DNA from: Linepithema humile
Lineage: Eukaryota > Arthropoda > Insecta > Hymenoptera > Formicidae
DNA length: 64,000 bases
Assembly (NCBI RefSeq): GCF_040581485.1
Contig: NC_090129.1
Span: 10,898,501 to 10,962,500, forward strand
Direction of reading: 5' to 3'
Of this stretch, positions 51,381-63,469 are shown piece after piece. How positions within the stretch are numbered: position 1 is the first letter of the stretch; each line of letters begins with the position of its first letter. A program made the position numbers and the translations under genes. The notes beneath the pieces are model-generated. The model saw only the letters and a list, made by a program, of their open reading frames with translations. It was not told the origin of the DNA and did no database searches.

Positions 51381-52300
51381 TCCTCTCGCTTATACTCGGT
51401 GGTAGCCATGCTCCGGGCTTCGGCGGGCTTCCGGTCGCGCTGCCGGCGTTGCGCGATGAGCTCCTCGTATTCCGCGGCTCGATCGGATAACTCGTCGAAA
51501 TTGATCGCGTCGTGTGGACGAATATATAAACGGTATTCTGGATCCATATTTTCAATTAAGAGATCGAGCGTCTCTGCTTCGGAATACCCCCCCGCGCGGC
51601 GCGCGAGGGTGAGTACGGCGGTCGAGAATTTCGCGAAATCTTCGTCGGGTAGCTGGCGGCGGTTCGTGGCTTCCTTACGAAGGCGGGCCTGGTAGCGTCG
51701 CGGAAGATAGTGGCCGCGAAATTCGGCCACAAAATCGGCCCATGTTGCCCACGCGTGGCGTCGGTTCCGGTACCACAATAGTGGTTCGCCTTTTAGGATC
51801 TCGGGTAGGCCGAGGAGGAGGTGGTCTCCGGAGTATCGGTAGATTCTTCGGAGCTCCTCAATTCGCTCGAGAAAGGCGATTGGTTCTTTGCCATTGAAAT
51901 GGCACCCCCATTTCCGGATTTGATCCATTGCTTTTGCAGGATCGAACGGGCTGGCAATGGGGGTCGGGGGGTTCGGTGCCGAGTAATAGCTGGCCCGGTC
52001 GTCGTCGTCGCTCGGACTTGCGCGGCCCGAGTTACCCGGAAGTCGCAATAGCGGAACGTTCAGAGTCGCGCGGACCTCAGTTTCTGCTGGCTCATCGGTC
52101 GGAGGGATGATATCCCCCGGATGTGCGCGAACGTATTCACGTAACCGTCGGCGGAGATCGTCCAAGTTGCCGTCGCATTCGAGCTCGCGGCTCTGTAATA
52201 ATCGCGCCACTTCGGAACGCGGTAATCGTTGTATCCACGAAGTCATTGTAAGCAGATCTTTTTGACGTACCCCTTTATCTGGTCCCTGTTCGGGCGCCAT
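51209..52300 (-). CDS. gag: Gypsy Gag protein
   Basis: 363 codons are open. The first ATG (52298-52300) is formed by the last base of the LTR and the primer-binding site, so the more natural start is Met19 (52244-52246, MTSWIQRLPRSEVARLL). Next come a SAP-like N-terminal helix pair and a capsid-type region (FLERIEELRRIYRYSGDHLL; WADFVAEFRGHYLPRRY). There are two CCHC-type zinc knuckles: CWRCKQRGHTRLNC is complete, while CSQCGKDGVYSRDC has Val in the His position. Gag forms the particle and packages element RNA. It ends at TAG 51209-51211 and overlaps pol by 172 bp. Confidence 0.93.
   Translation of the reverse strand: MAPEQGPDKGVRQKDLLTMTSWIQRLPRSEVARLLQSRELECDGNLDDLRRRLREYVRAHPGDIIPPTDEPAETEVRATLNVPLLRLPGNSGRASPSDDDDRASYYSAPNPPTPIASPFDPAKAMDQIRKWGCHFNGKEPIAFLERIEELRRIYRYSGDHLLLGLPEILKGEPLLWYRNRRHAWATWADFVAEFRGHYLPRRYQARLRKEATNRRQLPDEDFAKFSTAVLTLARRAGGYSEAETLDLLIENMDPEYRLYIRPHDAINFDELSDRAAEYEELIAQRRQRDRKPAEARSMATTEYKREECCWRCKQRGHTRLNCKQPPRKFCSQCGKDGVYSRDCHPPAGNATRAGATAAADRPY
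51215..51260 (-). promoter_or_regulatory. -1 ribosomal frameshift signal between gag and pol
   Basis: The heptamer GGGAAAC (minus strand, 51260 to 51254) is in the gag frame as G-GGA-AAC, the X-XXY-YYZ form. Seven bases later GGGCCGG (51246-51240) can pair perfectly with CCGGCCC (51221-51215), with further GC pairing inside the loop. Pol is in the -1 frame relative to gag. Slippery site, spacer and stem all match known retroviral signals. Confidence 0.85.
52282..52299 (-). other. Primer-binding site complementary to a lysine tRNA
   Basis: TGGCGCCCGAACAGGGAC begins immediately after the 5' LTR. The same 18 bases serve as the tRNA-Lys primer site in several lentiviruses, so this element probably primes from a lysine tRNA. 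Confidence 0.85.
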
Positions 52301-53748
52301 GAAACCGTGTGAGCTTCGGCGGACGCGGATTAGCTCGCCGGAATCCAGGTTCGGTCGGTTGGGGGTATGTCAAATAAACCAAATACTCGTTTATCAGAAA
52401 AATAATGAAACAGTGTTTATTGAGAAAGATGTTGATACGATTTGCCTCGAATGATCTGCTACAATGCTCGTGCATACATGCGAAGCGTGCGTAAGATGAA
52501 TTTGAAATAGTATATAAATTAGCCAAATATCGGTGAAGTAATTAACAAGTGACAGCGAAATAGTTCTGTTAAAGTGGCGTGAAATGAATACAGAGTGGCG
52601 TAAAGATAAATGCGGAGTTTCGTTACTGGTAAAATAATTATTTGAGCAACGGTGGAATAATTATTTTTAAAGCGGCGCAGAATATAAGTAAAAACAACGT
52701 GAAAATAAATGCAAGATATCGGCAAAGGCGAAATAATTATTTAAGCAATGGTGAAATAATTATTTTAAAGCGGCGCAAAAATAAAAGCGAAAGCACGTGA
52801 AAATACATGCAAGATATCGGCAAAATGAAATAATTATTCGAGCGGTGGCGAAATAATTATTTAAGGCGGCGTAAAATAAATGCGAAGTATACGTGAAAAT
52901 CAATGCGAAGTATCGTAATAAAGAAATAATTATTTGAGGCGACGGTGGAATAATTATTTAGTGTGACGTGAGGCGTCCTGGTGCGGTCGGCGAGAGCGCA
53001 AGCGCGGGCGATCGTGTCGCAACGGTTGGTACGAGACGGAGCGCTCGTCGGTGAGTGCGTTCGTAGTATCGCGAGTCTGTTCGATCGTAGATCGATGCGG
53101 ACTATTCGGCGGCGCGGATTGGTCGACGCGGTGTTGCTTGCCGGACGGATTATCGTTATGAAATCCCGGCGAATAAACGCGGTGTGCGGACTTAGGCTGC
53201 CGATTACGTTCGGCGGGAGTACGAGGATGCTCGTACGAAGACGGAATTTAGAATAGCGACCTGGCTAGGTATGCGGAAATACCCGCAATACAGAGTTCGG
53301 TGGCCTGAAGGAACCAAGTACGCTTGGCGGGTATACGAAGATATTCGTATGCGGGAGCAAAGATTACCGAGGACGCTCGGCGATACACGAGGATTCTCGT
53401 GTGCTGGTAAAGGCATAGAGTCCGAGTATGCTCGGTCGGGACTACGAGGACACTCGTAGCAGGTTTGTTCGCTGTCGATCAGCGAACGGAGTCTGGTGAG
53501 AAGACGTTCAGCCGGGCCTCTTTTATACCCGGCTGGCGGCCGAATGATTTCGAATCGGCAAGCATCGGCGGTTTCGGCGGCGAGTCCCCCACAATACGGA
53601 ATTTCGGAACGGTCGGGTGTGGGGGATTTTCGGCGGTTGACCGCCGCTGTTTTTGATGCGAAATTTATCGGCGCGCGATGCGCCCTTGGTGGGCTACGGA
53701 CGATGTACGGTCCGTAGCCGTAACGATGCAGCGGGCTGCATCGTTACA
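52300..53748 (-). repeat. 5' LTR of the gypsy element
   Basis: 1,449 bp, matching 45938-47386 with an offset of exactly 6,362 bp. Carries the same four roughly 97-bp units. Confidence 0.95.
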
Positions 53749-56747
53749 AAGGTATTGTCATATATTCATCATTCACAAAAACAATTTCATATATGTAATA
53801 TACACAGTGTTCCAAAGTTAAATGCTCAAACTTTGTCACAGTATGTTCTACGATTATAAATAACTGATTTATTATTAATAAATCGGTTTCGCTGTTAATA
53901 TATTACGAAATGAAAGTAGGTCAGCAATGTTTATCTAATAAGTTTATTGTTGCTATGTTTATTATTTGAAATTATCGAAGGTAATCAGTTTCGATGAATG
54001 AGTGAATCTATGTCAGTTTTGAAATTAGTTTATTCTATCAGTACATGGTAAAATTTCATAATAAAATGTGAAAAGTGTTCTGGAACAAAAAGTTCCGCAG
54101 ATATGATTTTTGTATATGACTTCTGCAATGGAAAATCTCGAGTTGCAAAGGAATATCAATGAAGGTTCTTTAATATATTTATTGATCAAACTGGTGATGT
54201 TTAATTGTTTAACTTTAAAACACCCTGTATATATCACTTTTCAAGGTGCTGTTTTAAATACTTACTTTTATAGTAGATATGTTGTTATAGCTGAGATCCA
54301 ATGTCTGAAGTTTTTTCATTTTTATCCAATCGTACAATATTTCGGAAATGCTATTGTTAACTAAATATAATTTTTCTATGTCATTGTCAATCCATATGTC
54401 GAATGCATGGGACCATTTAGATAACGTAAGATAATTGTGAGACAAGTTAACAATCTTTAAATTTCTTAAATCGTAAAAATTATAATCGGAAATAGTTCTT
54501 AGATGATTTCGTTCCATATTTAGTTGTTCCAATTGGAATAAATTATCAAATAAATTTCTAAAATATAAAAAAGATTTCTGTATCAGTAAAATTATAAAAC
54601 GTAAGCAATTATTATAATTCATATAATAAAAGCGATTTAAACATACTTAGAAATGGTAGTAATGCGATTATTTGATAAATTCAATTTTTTTAATTTCTTG
54701 GTATTTTTGAAAATATTATCCGGCAAAGCTTCTAGATAATTAGAGTCCAATTCCAATATTTCTAAGTATGACAAATCTCGAAATATTTCTACGGGCAAAG
54801 ATTGGAGGTAATTGTTACTCAATACAATCTCTTCCAGCGACGATGATCCCCAAAAGAGATCTTTCGGTAAAGTGATTAGTCCATTGTTCATCAGTTTCAA
54901 ATGTTTCACTTTCGTTAAATTGCTAAAAAATCCATCCAATAAAGTCAAATTTCTCTGGTTGTCATTTAAGTAAACTCTTGCCAATTTTGTATTGTTTCGT
55001 AGAAGATCTTTTGGCAGATTTGTAAAATTGTTCCCTTCTAGAAAAAGATTGTTAAGGTTTTCCAGCTTTGCGAATATATTTTCTGGTAAACTGGATAAGT
55101 CATTCATTGACACATCGAGGTGTCTCAGAGCGACAAGTTTGTCGAAAATGCCCGCTGGGAACTCGGTTAAATAATTCTTACGTAGATCCAGATGTATTAA
55201 ATTTGTCAGCTTATCAAATGTGGTGGATTCTATCCGTCTCAAACTGTTATTCCTCAAATAGAGCCAAATTAATTCGGGGGTAAAATCAAAAAATTCAACG
55301 GCCAAAGATTCTAAGTTGGTGTTTGTTATGTGAAGGATCTGTAATTTTTGCAAATTGGCTAACAGATCTTTGTTCACATGGTGTATGTTGTAGTTATATA
55401 TGAACAGTTTTTTCAAATTTTGTAAACCGTTTAGATGATGCTTTTCCAAGGTTAAGTTTAAGTTTTTTTGTGATGCAAAAAATATTAATTCCAGGTCTGT
55501 ATCATTTAGCATTTGTGCAATGTTTATCAATTTGATGTTCTTAGATAAATTACAGTCATTAATCCATATCATCCAGTAGTCAGAAGCCCAAGAAGTATTA
55601 TGCAACGTAATATTCCATATGTCGAGATTAAAATTTGACAAGTCCGCTGAGTTGACACAGGTAATCTATGTAAAAAAAAACATTTTTTATGTAAATTTGA
55701 TTTAATTATTTAAAAGTTAAAAGAAAAAAGAAAAAACGTTTATTTGTGAAACTTTTCATGAACTTGATACAAAATTATTTTTTAATAGTATGTAGAAGTA
55801 AAATAAATAGTTTTTAAAATAAATAGTTGTAAGTAAGACATTGAAGAACTTTTTAAAGAAAGATGAAATAGAAAATTTTCTTAGAAAATACTTTGCTGTA
55901 CGAAAGATATTATGAAATATAAAAAACGTGAATATCGTAATCATGAAAAGTTTAATATTTTTTAATATTCGATGTCTTATAATATTTTTGAATTGTATAA
56001 TTTAGCAAAAAATCTCTTTGTATCTATATTAGTCGATTTATAATTTTATAGCTTTTAATTTAGAGTTTTATAGTAATATTAATTGTGAGTACATAAAGTT
56101 TGAAAGTCATATATCGCACAATCGCAAGAAAAGTGACACCAGTCAAAATTTTTCGAATTTTGTTTTATGTGCGGATTGCGTTCTAAATCGGTTCTTAATC
56201 AGGGAAAGTGATAGAAGTTGAATTTAAATACTTTCCGCATGAGACCGATATGTTTAATACTGCCGTAAATAATTAATTTAAAAATTATTGTTTAACCAAG
56301 TATAGATATGTGGAATTATTTTCTGTAAATTCAACCTTGCCTTAGACAAATTATAATTAGTGATAGACTTTGAAATAAAAACTAATTTATGATATTATTA
56401 ATGAAAAACGTTATTATTAAAGCAATTTCTTCTTTCCTCTCTAATAGTTTGATATTTTTTATTTGTATCACTTTTTTTGCGGGTGTGCGATATGTGTAGA
56501 TATACATACATCAATATGAAACGGTTATGATTGATTGAATACGTACGTTTAAGACATTGAATGCGAGGTTAGTATATAATATTTCCAAAACAGAATTATT
56601 ATTATTTATTGTACAGTTCATATAAAAGAATGTCAAGTGATCCCAATTTCGACATCGACACTCCTTGTTTGTTGGACATTGGAAAGCAAAAATGCTTATC
56701 ATAGCGATGAAGTGAATTATGATGCATGTTTTATGACGGGTACTCAT

Positions 56748-59700
56748 TTTCGTCTGATTAACCTATGAAAACTATTGAGTAAATGTATTATTAAATAAAG
56801 ATTAATTTAATAATTACAAAGAAAAAGAATTTTTTTAAACTTTGAGATACTCTCTGATATTGGATAGATTTATTTCTTAAAGTTTCAAATAAGTCTCAAA
56901 TAATTAAAAAATCGTAGGACCTGTCTTAAAGACACACTTTGTTTTGCTAGCATTTTGTTTTATAATGTGTATAATATGTATAAGAATTGTATATAAAAAT
57001 TATAATACATGGATTGGTTTTGACAATTTTTGCACAGATAAGTGCAGTTATTTGTTTACGAATTAGTTAGGTTTAATTTAGCTGTGTATGTAAATCGTGT
57101 TAGGAACACAACAGTAAAATTATTAAACGCTGTTTATTGTTTACGTAAGTGACATATAAATATACATGTTCCACTTGCAAATAATAATTTGAATTTTCTT
57201 CTTTATTATCTTTAAATATTATAGCAAGTAGGAAGCAATGTTTAGAAAAACAGAAATCGATTATTCTTGAAAATAAATTACATCAACAAATAAAAAAATA
57301 TTGTATTACCCGGCAATATTTATTTCTTAACGATTGTAAAACTTACACATTTTGTAAACGCATTAATTACAGAGCGAATATACAATTAAATTCTACACTA
57401 CATACGTGAATTATCATTAACAGAAAGTGACGCATAAATACATTCATAAAAATAAAATTCATACTATTTACTCACCTTATATTATATTAAATACGTTGCA
57501 AATGTTTTCGAGCTCCGTTTTTAGATTGCTTTCTTTAATAAAAAATAATGATGACAAATGATGCTGGATAATATTTCTATCTACGAGTATCACACATATG
57601 CACTGCTTGGCATGTTCCTTTCACATTTCTGATAGATCAATTTGTTTTAATTGTGAATTATGTTTCTTTGAAAATTATGAAATAAGCAATGGATTAATAA
57701 AATGACATAAAAAGAATCATGCCAGATCTAATTAGCAAAATTATAATCACGTTTCACATTCGCAAACAGTATATTTCAAACAATCAGTCATCTGTTAGGT
57801 GGCTGATCGGAGCTTGAACACTTTTCTCACCAATGAAAATTGGAGAGTTGTTGCCCCTGAGCTGGTTCAACATGGACTGACTGAGTGATCGCGAACTTTT
57901 TTTTTCTCTCTTGACTGTTTCCGCACTTTTATTGTTTCACTGTTATTTAGTTTTTTTTAGCTATGTATAATTATACAATATACAAAAAATGTGTTTAATT
58001 GTATGCGTGATACGTAAGAAATTAAAAGCACAAAACATAAATAATTAATTTTTCTTGACGATATTTTTAGACTTTCTAAAACAATTATCAGCATCTCACT
58101 TAATTAATCTCGAATAATCAGCAGAATTTCCTATCACGAAACCGCAAAATGAAAGGAAGAAAGGAAGATATGGAGAAAGATTACCTTACTGCGTGCGTTC
58201 TAATTTTTTAAATACGAGATGTTTGTCACACTATTATATTTATACTACACATACTACACATACTGATATTTAAATTTAATTAGAAAATTTAATTACAAAA
58301 TAAGTTAAACAAAAATTAAAACTGATTTAAATTAATAATATTTTTAAATATTTCTATTTCTATTGTTTAAAGAAGATGAACAACATTTGTCAGTGAATAA
58401 TATATTGTCAATGTTTCTAAATTGTAAGTAACATATTTGTGTACGTATGTATATTTTGCTATATTTCTGCATAACTAATTAAGTCATGCAAATAGGTAAA
58501 GTTAAGTATCATATAAGGTTACCCATTTTCAATGCCAACCTAAAATATGTTGAAAAAATTGCATTATTCAAAAAATGTATTATAAAAAAGTTGAAATTTA
58601 AAGAAGCGGTAAACTTGTGGCATAACAACACGCACTGCACAATCTTACTAATAACAAATTTTGTTACAAAAAAAATTAATTTTTTTTTTATATGATAAAT
58701 GTTTTAGTTTAGGTGGCAATTAAAAAATAAAACGTAAAATGTATTAAATAAGTAATTAAAGTTTGTAGATATTTTGAATGTGACAATTTATATTTGCCTC
58801 ATTTTTGTTATTTTGAAATTGTTTTGACATTTATGTGTTTAGATATATGCAAAATTTTTATAAATATATTTAGCTTACTTATATTTAAATCAATTATTAT
58901 TCTTTTTTTTCTTTTTGGAATATCTCAATTTTGTCCACTTTCGGAAGGTAATGGCGATTATTAAAAATAATGATATCAATTTAGCGACTCGTATCACAGC
59001 ATATGCACAGTATTAACATATCAAAACATTTGATCCGTTTCCTTAGCTTTGTGTCGTTTAAAAAAACTTGGAATAAACATATAGATAGGCATTTCACTGT
59101 GTTTATCTAATTTGTGAAACTGTAGTTGCGTATTATACTTGCAAACGTTTTTAAAGACTGCCAACCGTCAACCTTATCTCATCCGCTATGTTATGCTGGA
59201 AGCCTTTTCATCTTTAGTTGAAGAAACTATTATATTATTATTGGCATGACGACACTAATAAACTGCATGACGACTCTAAGTAACTGCAAACACACTTTAC
59301 TCTTGTCTTCTTCTTTTATTTCTTCTCTCTTCACTCTTTTTTTATTGTTTTTTTGTCTCATTCATTTTCTTTAAAGATACTATAAAAATATATAAAAATT
59401 TTATATAACAATAACATATAATAATCTTGGGAATTTTCAATGAAGAGAGTAACAGAAAAGATGGATAAGAAGAAATGTAAAATGAAAAATCAATGATGTT
59501 GCATGCCTGATAATTCGTCTATGGATATATGAAAGAATATATAGTAATGCAGTAAGCAGTAAATAATATATGAAAATTTTTTTTAATGCTTATAAAAAAT
59601 ATTTTTTTAAGATTCGATTAATTCAAAATTAATTGCTTGCTAGATACTGTCTTAATAATTTATACAGGATGTCCTCTACCACTATTGTAGAGCTTGTACA

Positions 59701-60236
59701 TTTCCTTTTGTCTTAAATATTTATGCAAATACGTTATATTTCTTAGGAACTACTACATACATAGACTAAATGTTACTTCTTATGATAGGTTGATACCATC
59801 GAGGATGCTTGACTTTTGTTTAATACTTCGGATCCCACAAAACGCCAAACAGACAGCGACAACCATCTGCATGCATAGCGAAATAGTACCATTTTGTTCT
59901 AAATTGTATAATTATGGGATAGCACTTTATTTTTAATATTGTAAGAAATCGATAAATAAACTATCTTATAAAGTATATATAATAAAATATGGTGTTAATA
60001 CATTTTCTGGTTATAAGTTAGTGATAATTCTATGACATTTATCATTTTTACTCGCTGTCAAATCTTCTCTTTCTTTGTAGAAAAGAATTTTTTACTTGCA
60101 ATTGTATCAATTTCATTACTCATGATTATAGCTATATTTGTTGATATAAATCAGTTTACGATAGAGTGATCGTAAGTGACTTAGGAAATACAATAAATGA
60201 GTTTTTTGTTATCTTTGTTTGTTTACAGTTATGATT
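56748..60236. other. Duplicated intergenic block between TLR-e and TLR-f
   Basis: Noncoding AT-rich DNA. About 57000-58480 matches 30943-32500; 58920-59968 matches 5340-6567; the last 250 bp matches the 3' flanks of other TLR units. Small open frames at 58486-58695 and 59694-59936 have no motif. The empty target site of the 5.6-kb element is preserved at about 59968-59980. Confidence 0.7.
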
Positions 60237-60524
60237 CTACAGTTCAGATTCGAGAACCTCTCTTCGGGCATGGTTGCTTTTTGGTCGTCTGGATTGATGA
60301 GGCAACGCGTATCTTAATTTGTCCCAAAACCAAGGATCTCCCCATTGAGCGTGTACGTGTTCATAGATATGTACGCTCTCAGTTCAGGATCCAGATTATC
60401 TCTGGATCCGATATCACCATACAAGATCAGTATCACTCGCGCTCGACCTTCGCTTAATGCTTGACGATGAGCTGCCCGAAATTTCATTCTTCCCCAGATG
60501 CTCTTCAAGAAATTTGGCGACAGC
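60237..60524 (-). pseudogene. TLR-f: TIR-domain remnant
   Basis: The 3' end of a Toll TIR exon with its stop TAG at 60237-60239. It encodes a WGRMKFRAAHRQALSE segment and the following beta strands, but a 2-bp insertion near 60350 shifts the frame before the WFWDK box. Homology to TLR-e stops sharply at 60524, where unrelated DNA begins. No other part of this gene is in the window; it may have been cut by an insertion or a deletion, with the remainder beyond 64000 or lost. Confidence 0.85.
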
Positions 60525-61938
60525 GTAATTGCGCGTCAACTTGTGAACTACAGGATTCATGAAGTTAGCGGAACAATATATATATATAGCAACAAATTGT
60601 ACATAACAAAAACATAAAAATTTGTTGTTAGTTTGTCGCTCTCGAAATATGCAATTTGCAGCTTGTAAAATAAGTTTAAACAATAGCAAAAAACCTTTCA
60701 ACCTGCAAACTTGCAAAAGTAAACTACCAGATAAAAATTTGTTGTTTGCTTAAATTTGGTTCTAAGATATTGTCTAAATTTGCTCTCTCGAAATATGCAA
60801 GTTCCGAATTTTTTGCTTGCAAAATAGGTTAAGCAATAACGGGAGATTGCTCAACGTGCAAAGTTACTAGAAATTAGTGAATATTCTCTTAGAGCAAAAC
60901 AAAAAAAAAATTATGTGTATGAGAAATAAAAATTTATTATGTTATTGTTATGTACATACAATTTGTTGCTATATACAAAGTATCCGGTAACTCACGGACC
61001 AACGCTCGTAAGCTGATAGAGCACGTTAAACAAAACAGAAAAGTTCTTTACCATTTTGCAATTCTCGCAATAATTATTTAAGTATTAATTAAAAAAGATG
61101 GGCGAATAAACGCGCGTTTCGCGCGACTAGATGCGTAAGATGTAGCTCTAGGTGTGCCAGCGATGAGTGTTGCACGGCAACAAAAAGTTTGGTCGCGCGA
61201 CGAGAGTCGCTGTCCGTGCGTACTGCTGTCCATGCGTATCGCATTTTGAAGGTTGAAGTTTCAACTTTCAGAATCTTTTTGCAGATTTAAAAAATTGTTA
61301 TTGGTTTCAAAGTTATGATATTTAAAAGCGGCTCCTGACAAATTAAAAAATTGTTTTTCAAATTTGGCAAGGCACACGGAGTGGAAAACAAATCGGAACA
61401 AAATTTCTATAGTTCATTGCATTGTAAAGAGTAGACTTTCCTCTTCAATTTGCTTTTTTAAAAATGATTCTACAATTTTTTTCAGCGAGTTATTCAGTAG
61501 CAACGCAAAAATCGCTTTAAACACTTTGACCGCCTATAAAAGCCACACCAATCATCGTACATCATTTTTAAAAAAAGCACTCAAAAGCTAAAAGTCTACC
61601 CTGTAAAAAGCATTTATTTTGACGGCACAATATTCATTTTTAAATTAAGTTAAAAATTGCATTTTTTCGTTTTTTATTTAACTTGATATAACTTTACAAA
61701 AAATGATCAAAACGAAAACTCAATGGCATCTTAAAAGGCAGATTCTACCGATTAAAATGAGTTCCTGGGAAAGTGGCTACGATTTTTTTTTGCTATATCC
61801 TACATGTTTGAATCGGCCAAAGTGTAAAAAAGAATGTTTTTTATAGAGCAGTCCTGATTAATACATATATCTCCATTGGGCTCTGCATTGTCTTATCCAA
61901 AACGACTCGTAACGTAATATTATTTTCTCCCTCATCAT
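60525..61938. other. Unassigned DNA, probably decayed mobile elements
   Basis: A CTCTCGAAATATGCAA word is repeated at about 60635 and 60780 within a longer imperfect duplication. Near 60975 ATACAAAGTATCCGGTAACTC resembles the ends of the CAGGGTGTCC elements and may be an eroded terminus, followed by a GC-rich core. The 75-codon frame at 61364-61591 has no motif. No gene is supported. Confidence 0.5.
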
Positions 61939-61940
61939 GT

Positions 61941-62580
61941 ACAGGGTGTTGCATATACATATTGGGCAGTACGACGGGTTGCGCGGCATACTTTGCAGGG
62001 ATAGGCGCGGTTCAGTGGGTAATGACGGCATATATACGTAGCATAACTTATTGATCGAATTGATCGCGCGCATTTTTATTAATTTTGAGTTTACAGCGTT
62101 TTAATTATAACGGACTTGAATAATCGTTGCGATTATTACTAAAAAAGCTAAAACACATTAAAGATAAAAAATTAAATTTTAGAAAGTTAACACGTTAAAT
62201 GAAACAAATATGATACAACAAAATTTCTTTCTTTACCGCTTTACTTTTCGCGCGTGTTAGCGTTGTAAATTTTGATAGAGCGGTAAAGAAAGAAATTTTG
62301 TTGTATCATATTTGTTTCTTTTAACGTGTTAACTTTCTAAAATTTAATTTTTTATCTTTAATGTGTTTTAGCTTCTCTAGTAATAATCGCAACGATTATT
62401 CAAGTCCGTCATAATTGAAACGCTGTAAACTCAAAATTAGTAAAAATGCGCGCAATCAATTCAATCAATAAGTTATGATGGTACGTATATATGCTGTCAT
62501 TACCCACTGAACCGCGCCTATCCCTGCAAAGTATGCCGCGCAACCCGTCGTACTGCCCAATATGTATATGCAACACCCTG
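61941..62580. mobile_element. Complete palindromic element, CAGGGTGTTGCATATACAT ends
   Basis: 640 bp of two inverted arms of roughly 310 bp around a short centre near 62270. TA flanks both sides (61939-61940 and 62581-62582). No coding capacity. One half of the same element edges the desaturase insertion at 19795-20127. Confidence 0.9.
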
Positions 62581-62582
62581 TA

Positions 62583-62940
62583 CTAGCGTCGCCTTTATGC
62601 GGTCCATTACGTTTAATCCACTGCCATTTATTTCGTAAAACCGATTGTGTTCCGCACCGAAAATTATATATTCTCGCGGGATATAACGTTTCTTAACAAA
62701 ACAAATCGGACTTCCCGTGTTTATTAACGCGTTAAAACTCATTTTAAAACTACTATCCTCGCTACTTATCCGTAATTCTACTGTCCGTCGGAAGTCGTCA
62801 TCTTCTCGTCGTCCTTGCATCAAAATATTAAACTGATTTTTGAAACCGAGTACGTGCCCCGGAGCGAGCTCCGGGACACGGGTCAGCCCAACATTGTAGT
62901 GCCGCAGGGTCCGGCCCAATAAGTGAAAATAATAAAACAT
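62583..62940 (-). pseudogene. Retrotransposon protease fragment
   Basis: The minus strand encodes about 110 residues with an aspartic-protease-like motif (FNALINTGSPICFV) in which the catalytic Asp of the usual D-T/S-G triad reads Asn, followed by a flap-like segment (FYEINGSGLNVM). The upstream Gag and downstream RT regions are missing: the palindrome at 61941 abuts its 3' side and another frame begins near 62940. A dead relic of a gypsy-like element unrelated to the complete one. Confidence 0.65.
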
Positions 62941-63225
62941 CTGAAATTATTATTTTCACCCCAGTTAATGTTTTCCATCGGGAGATTACATTAGCTCGCT
63001 TGGTGACCAAAAGACTATGTTTGGGTTCCGAGTGAACAGTCATGAGACATACAATGATGGCAAAAAGTACCGGAACGGCCAATTATCTCAGAAAATATTG
63101 ATTTATTGGAAAAATGTTTCAAACAAAAAAAGTAAGATTTAAAAAAATTTTTAAACAAATATAAAAAGCTAACATAGAATCGAGCCAGGACTTTGTGCTC
63201 AAGATTTATTGTTTATAATGTAAGA

Positions 63226-63465
63226 CAGTGGCAAATGTTTTGGCCTTGGTTTAGGCCATCTTCAGTGTAAATTCAACGCAAATAACAATTAATATTTAAA
63301 AATACAATAGTGGAAATATATAGCTTTTTTTCTTATTAAAATAATATTCTTGAAACAACAAGCTGATAAAGCAGAAGCTAGTTTTAATTGCTCAAATTTT
63401 CATTTATTATAAAATAATCACAAATACAGACGTTTCGGCCTAAAGGATGTGGCCATCTTCAATTA
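63226..63465 (-). ncRNA. Two degenerate hammerhead-ribozyme-like motifs
   Basis: On the minus strand, about 63234-63266 reads CTGAAGATGGCC, a loop, then GGCCAAAAC; about 63431-63463 reads TTGAAGATGGCC, a loop, then GGCCGAAACGTC. The hammerhead core is CUGANGA, stem II, GAAA. The first copy has the correct left half but A for the core G; the second has the correct right half but T for the core C. Such motifs occur in the terminal repeats of Penelope-like and other retroelements. No retroelement gene is seen beside them. Confidence 0.4.
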
Positions 63466-63469
63466 ATAT

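Larger units (their letters stand above)
45938..53748 (-). mobile_element. Ty3/gypsy LTR retrotransposon, complete, 7,811 bp
   Basis: Bounded by two 1,449-bp LTRs (TGTAACGATG...GGTTTCA on the minus strand). AAGG is duplicated at 45934-45937 and 53749-53752. The gene order gag, protease, reverse transcriptase, RNase H, integrase is that of Ty3/gypsy. There is no envelope gene. All matching open frames in the two LTRs translate identically, so insertion was recent. It lies in intron 3 of TLR-e and is transcribed in the same direction as that gene, so its polyadenylation signals could truncate the host transcript. Confidence 0.95.
32751..56747 (-). pseudogene. TLR-e: Toll-1-like receptor, otherwise intact, interrupted by a transposon in exon 4
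   Basis: Exons: 1, 56547-56747; 2, 54647-55665; 3, 54266-54557; 4, 45541-45917 plus 33936-34187; 5, 32751-33641. All have canonical borders and matching phase. Exon 4 totals 627 bp, 209 codons, once the 2-bp target duplication is counted once. The model gives about 1,009 residues: signal peptide (1 to about 22), LRRs to about 540, LRRCT (NPLNCDCDVYDF) and LRRNT (CPEKCDCF), a second LRR set with cap (NPWECDCDARNF, about 760), a membrane helix near 800-822 and a TIR domain near 845-985 (YDAFVSFSHKD, NSRRTIVVLSPNFLKS, KWGDPWFWDKLR). No stop or frameshift was seen. The 11.35-kb element at 34188-45540 splits exon 4, so a full receptor cannot be made unless it is absent on another allele. Intron 3 holds the gypsy element. 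The TIR resembles Drosophila Toll-1 more than the other Toll types. Confidence 0.85.
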
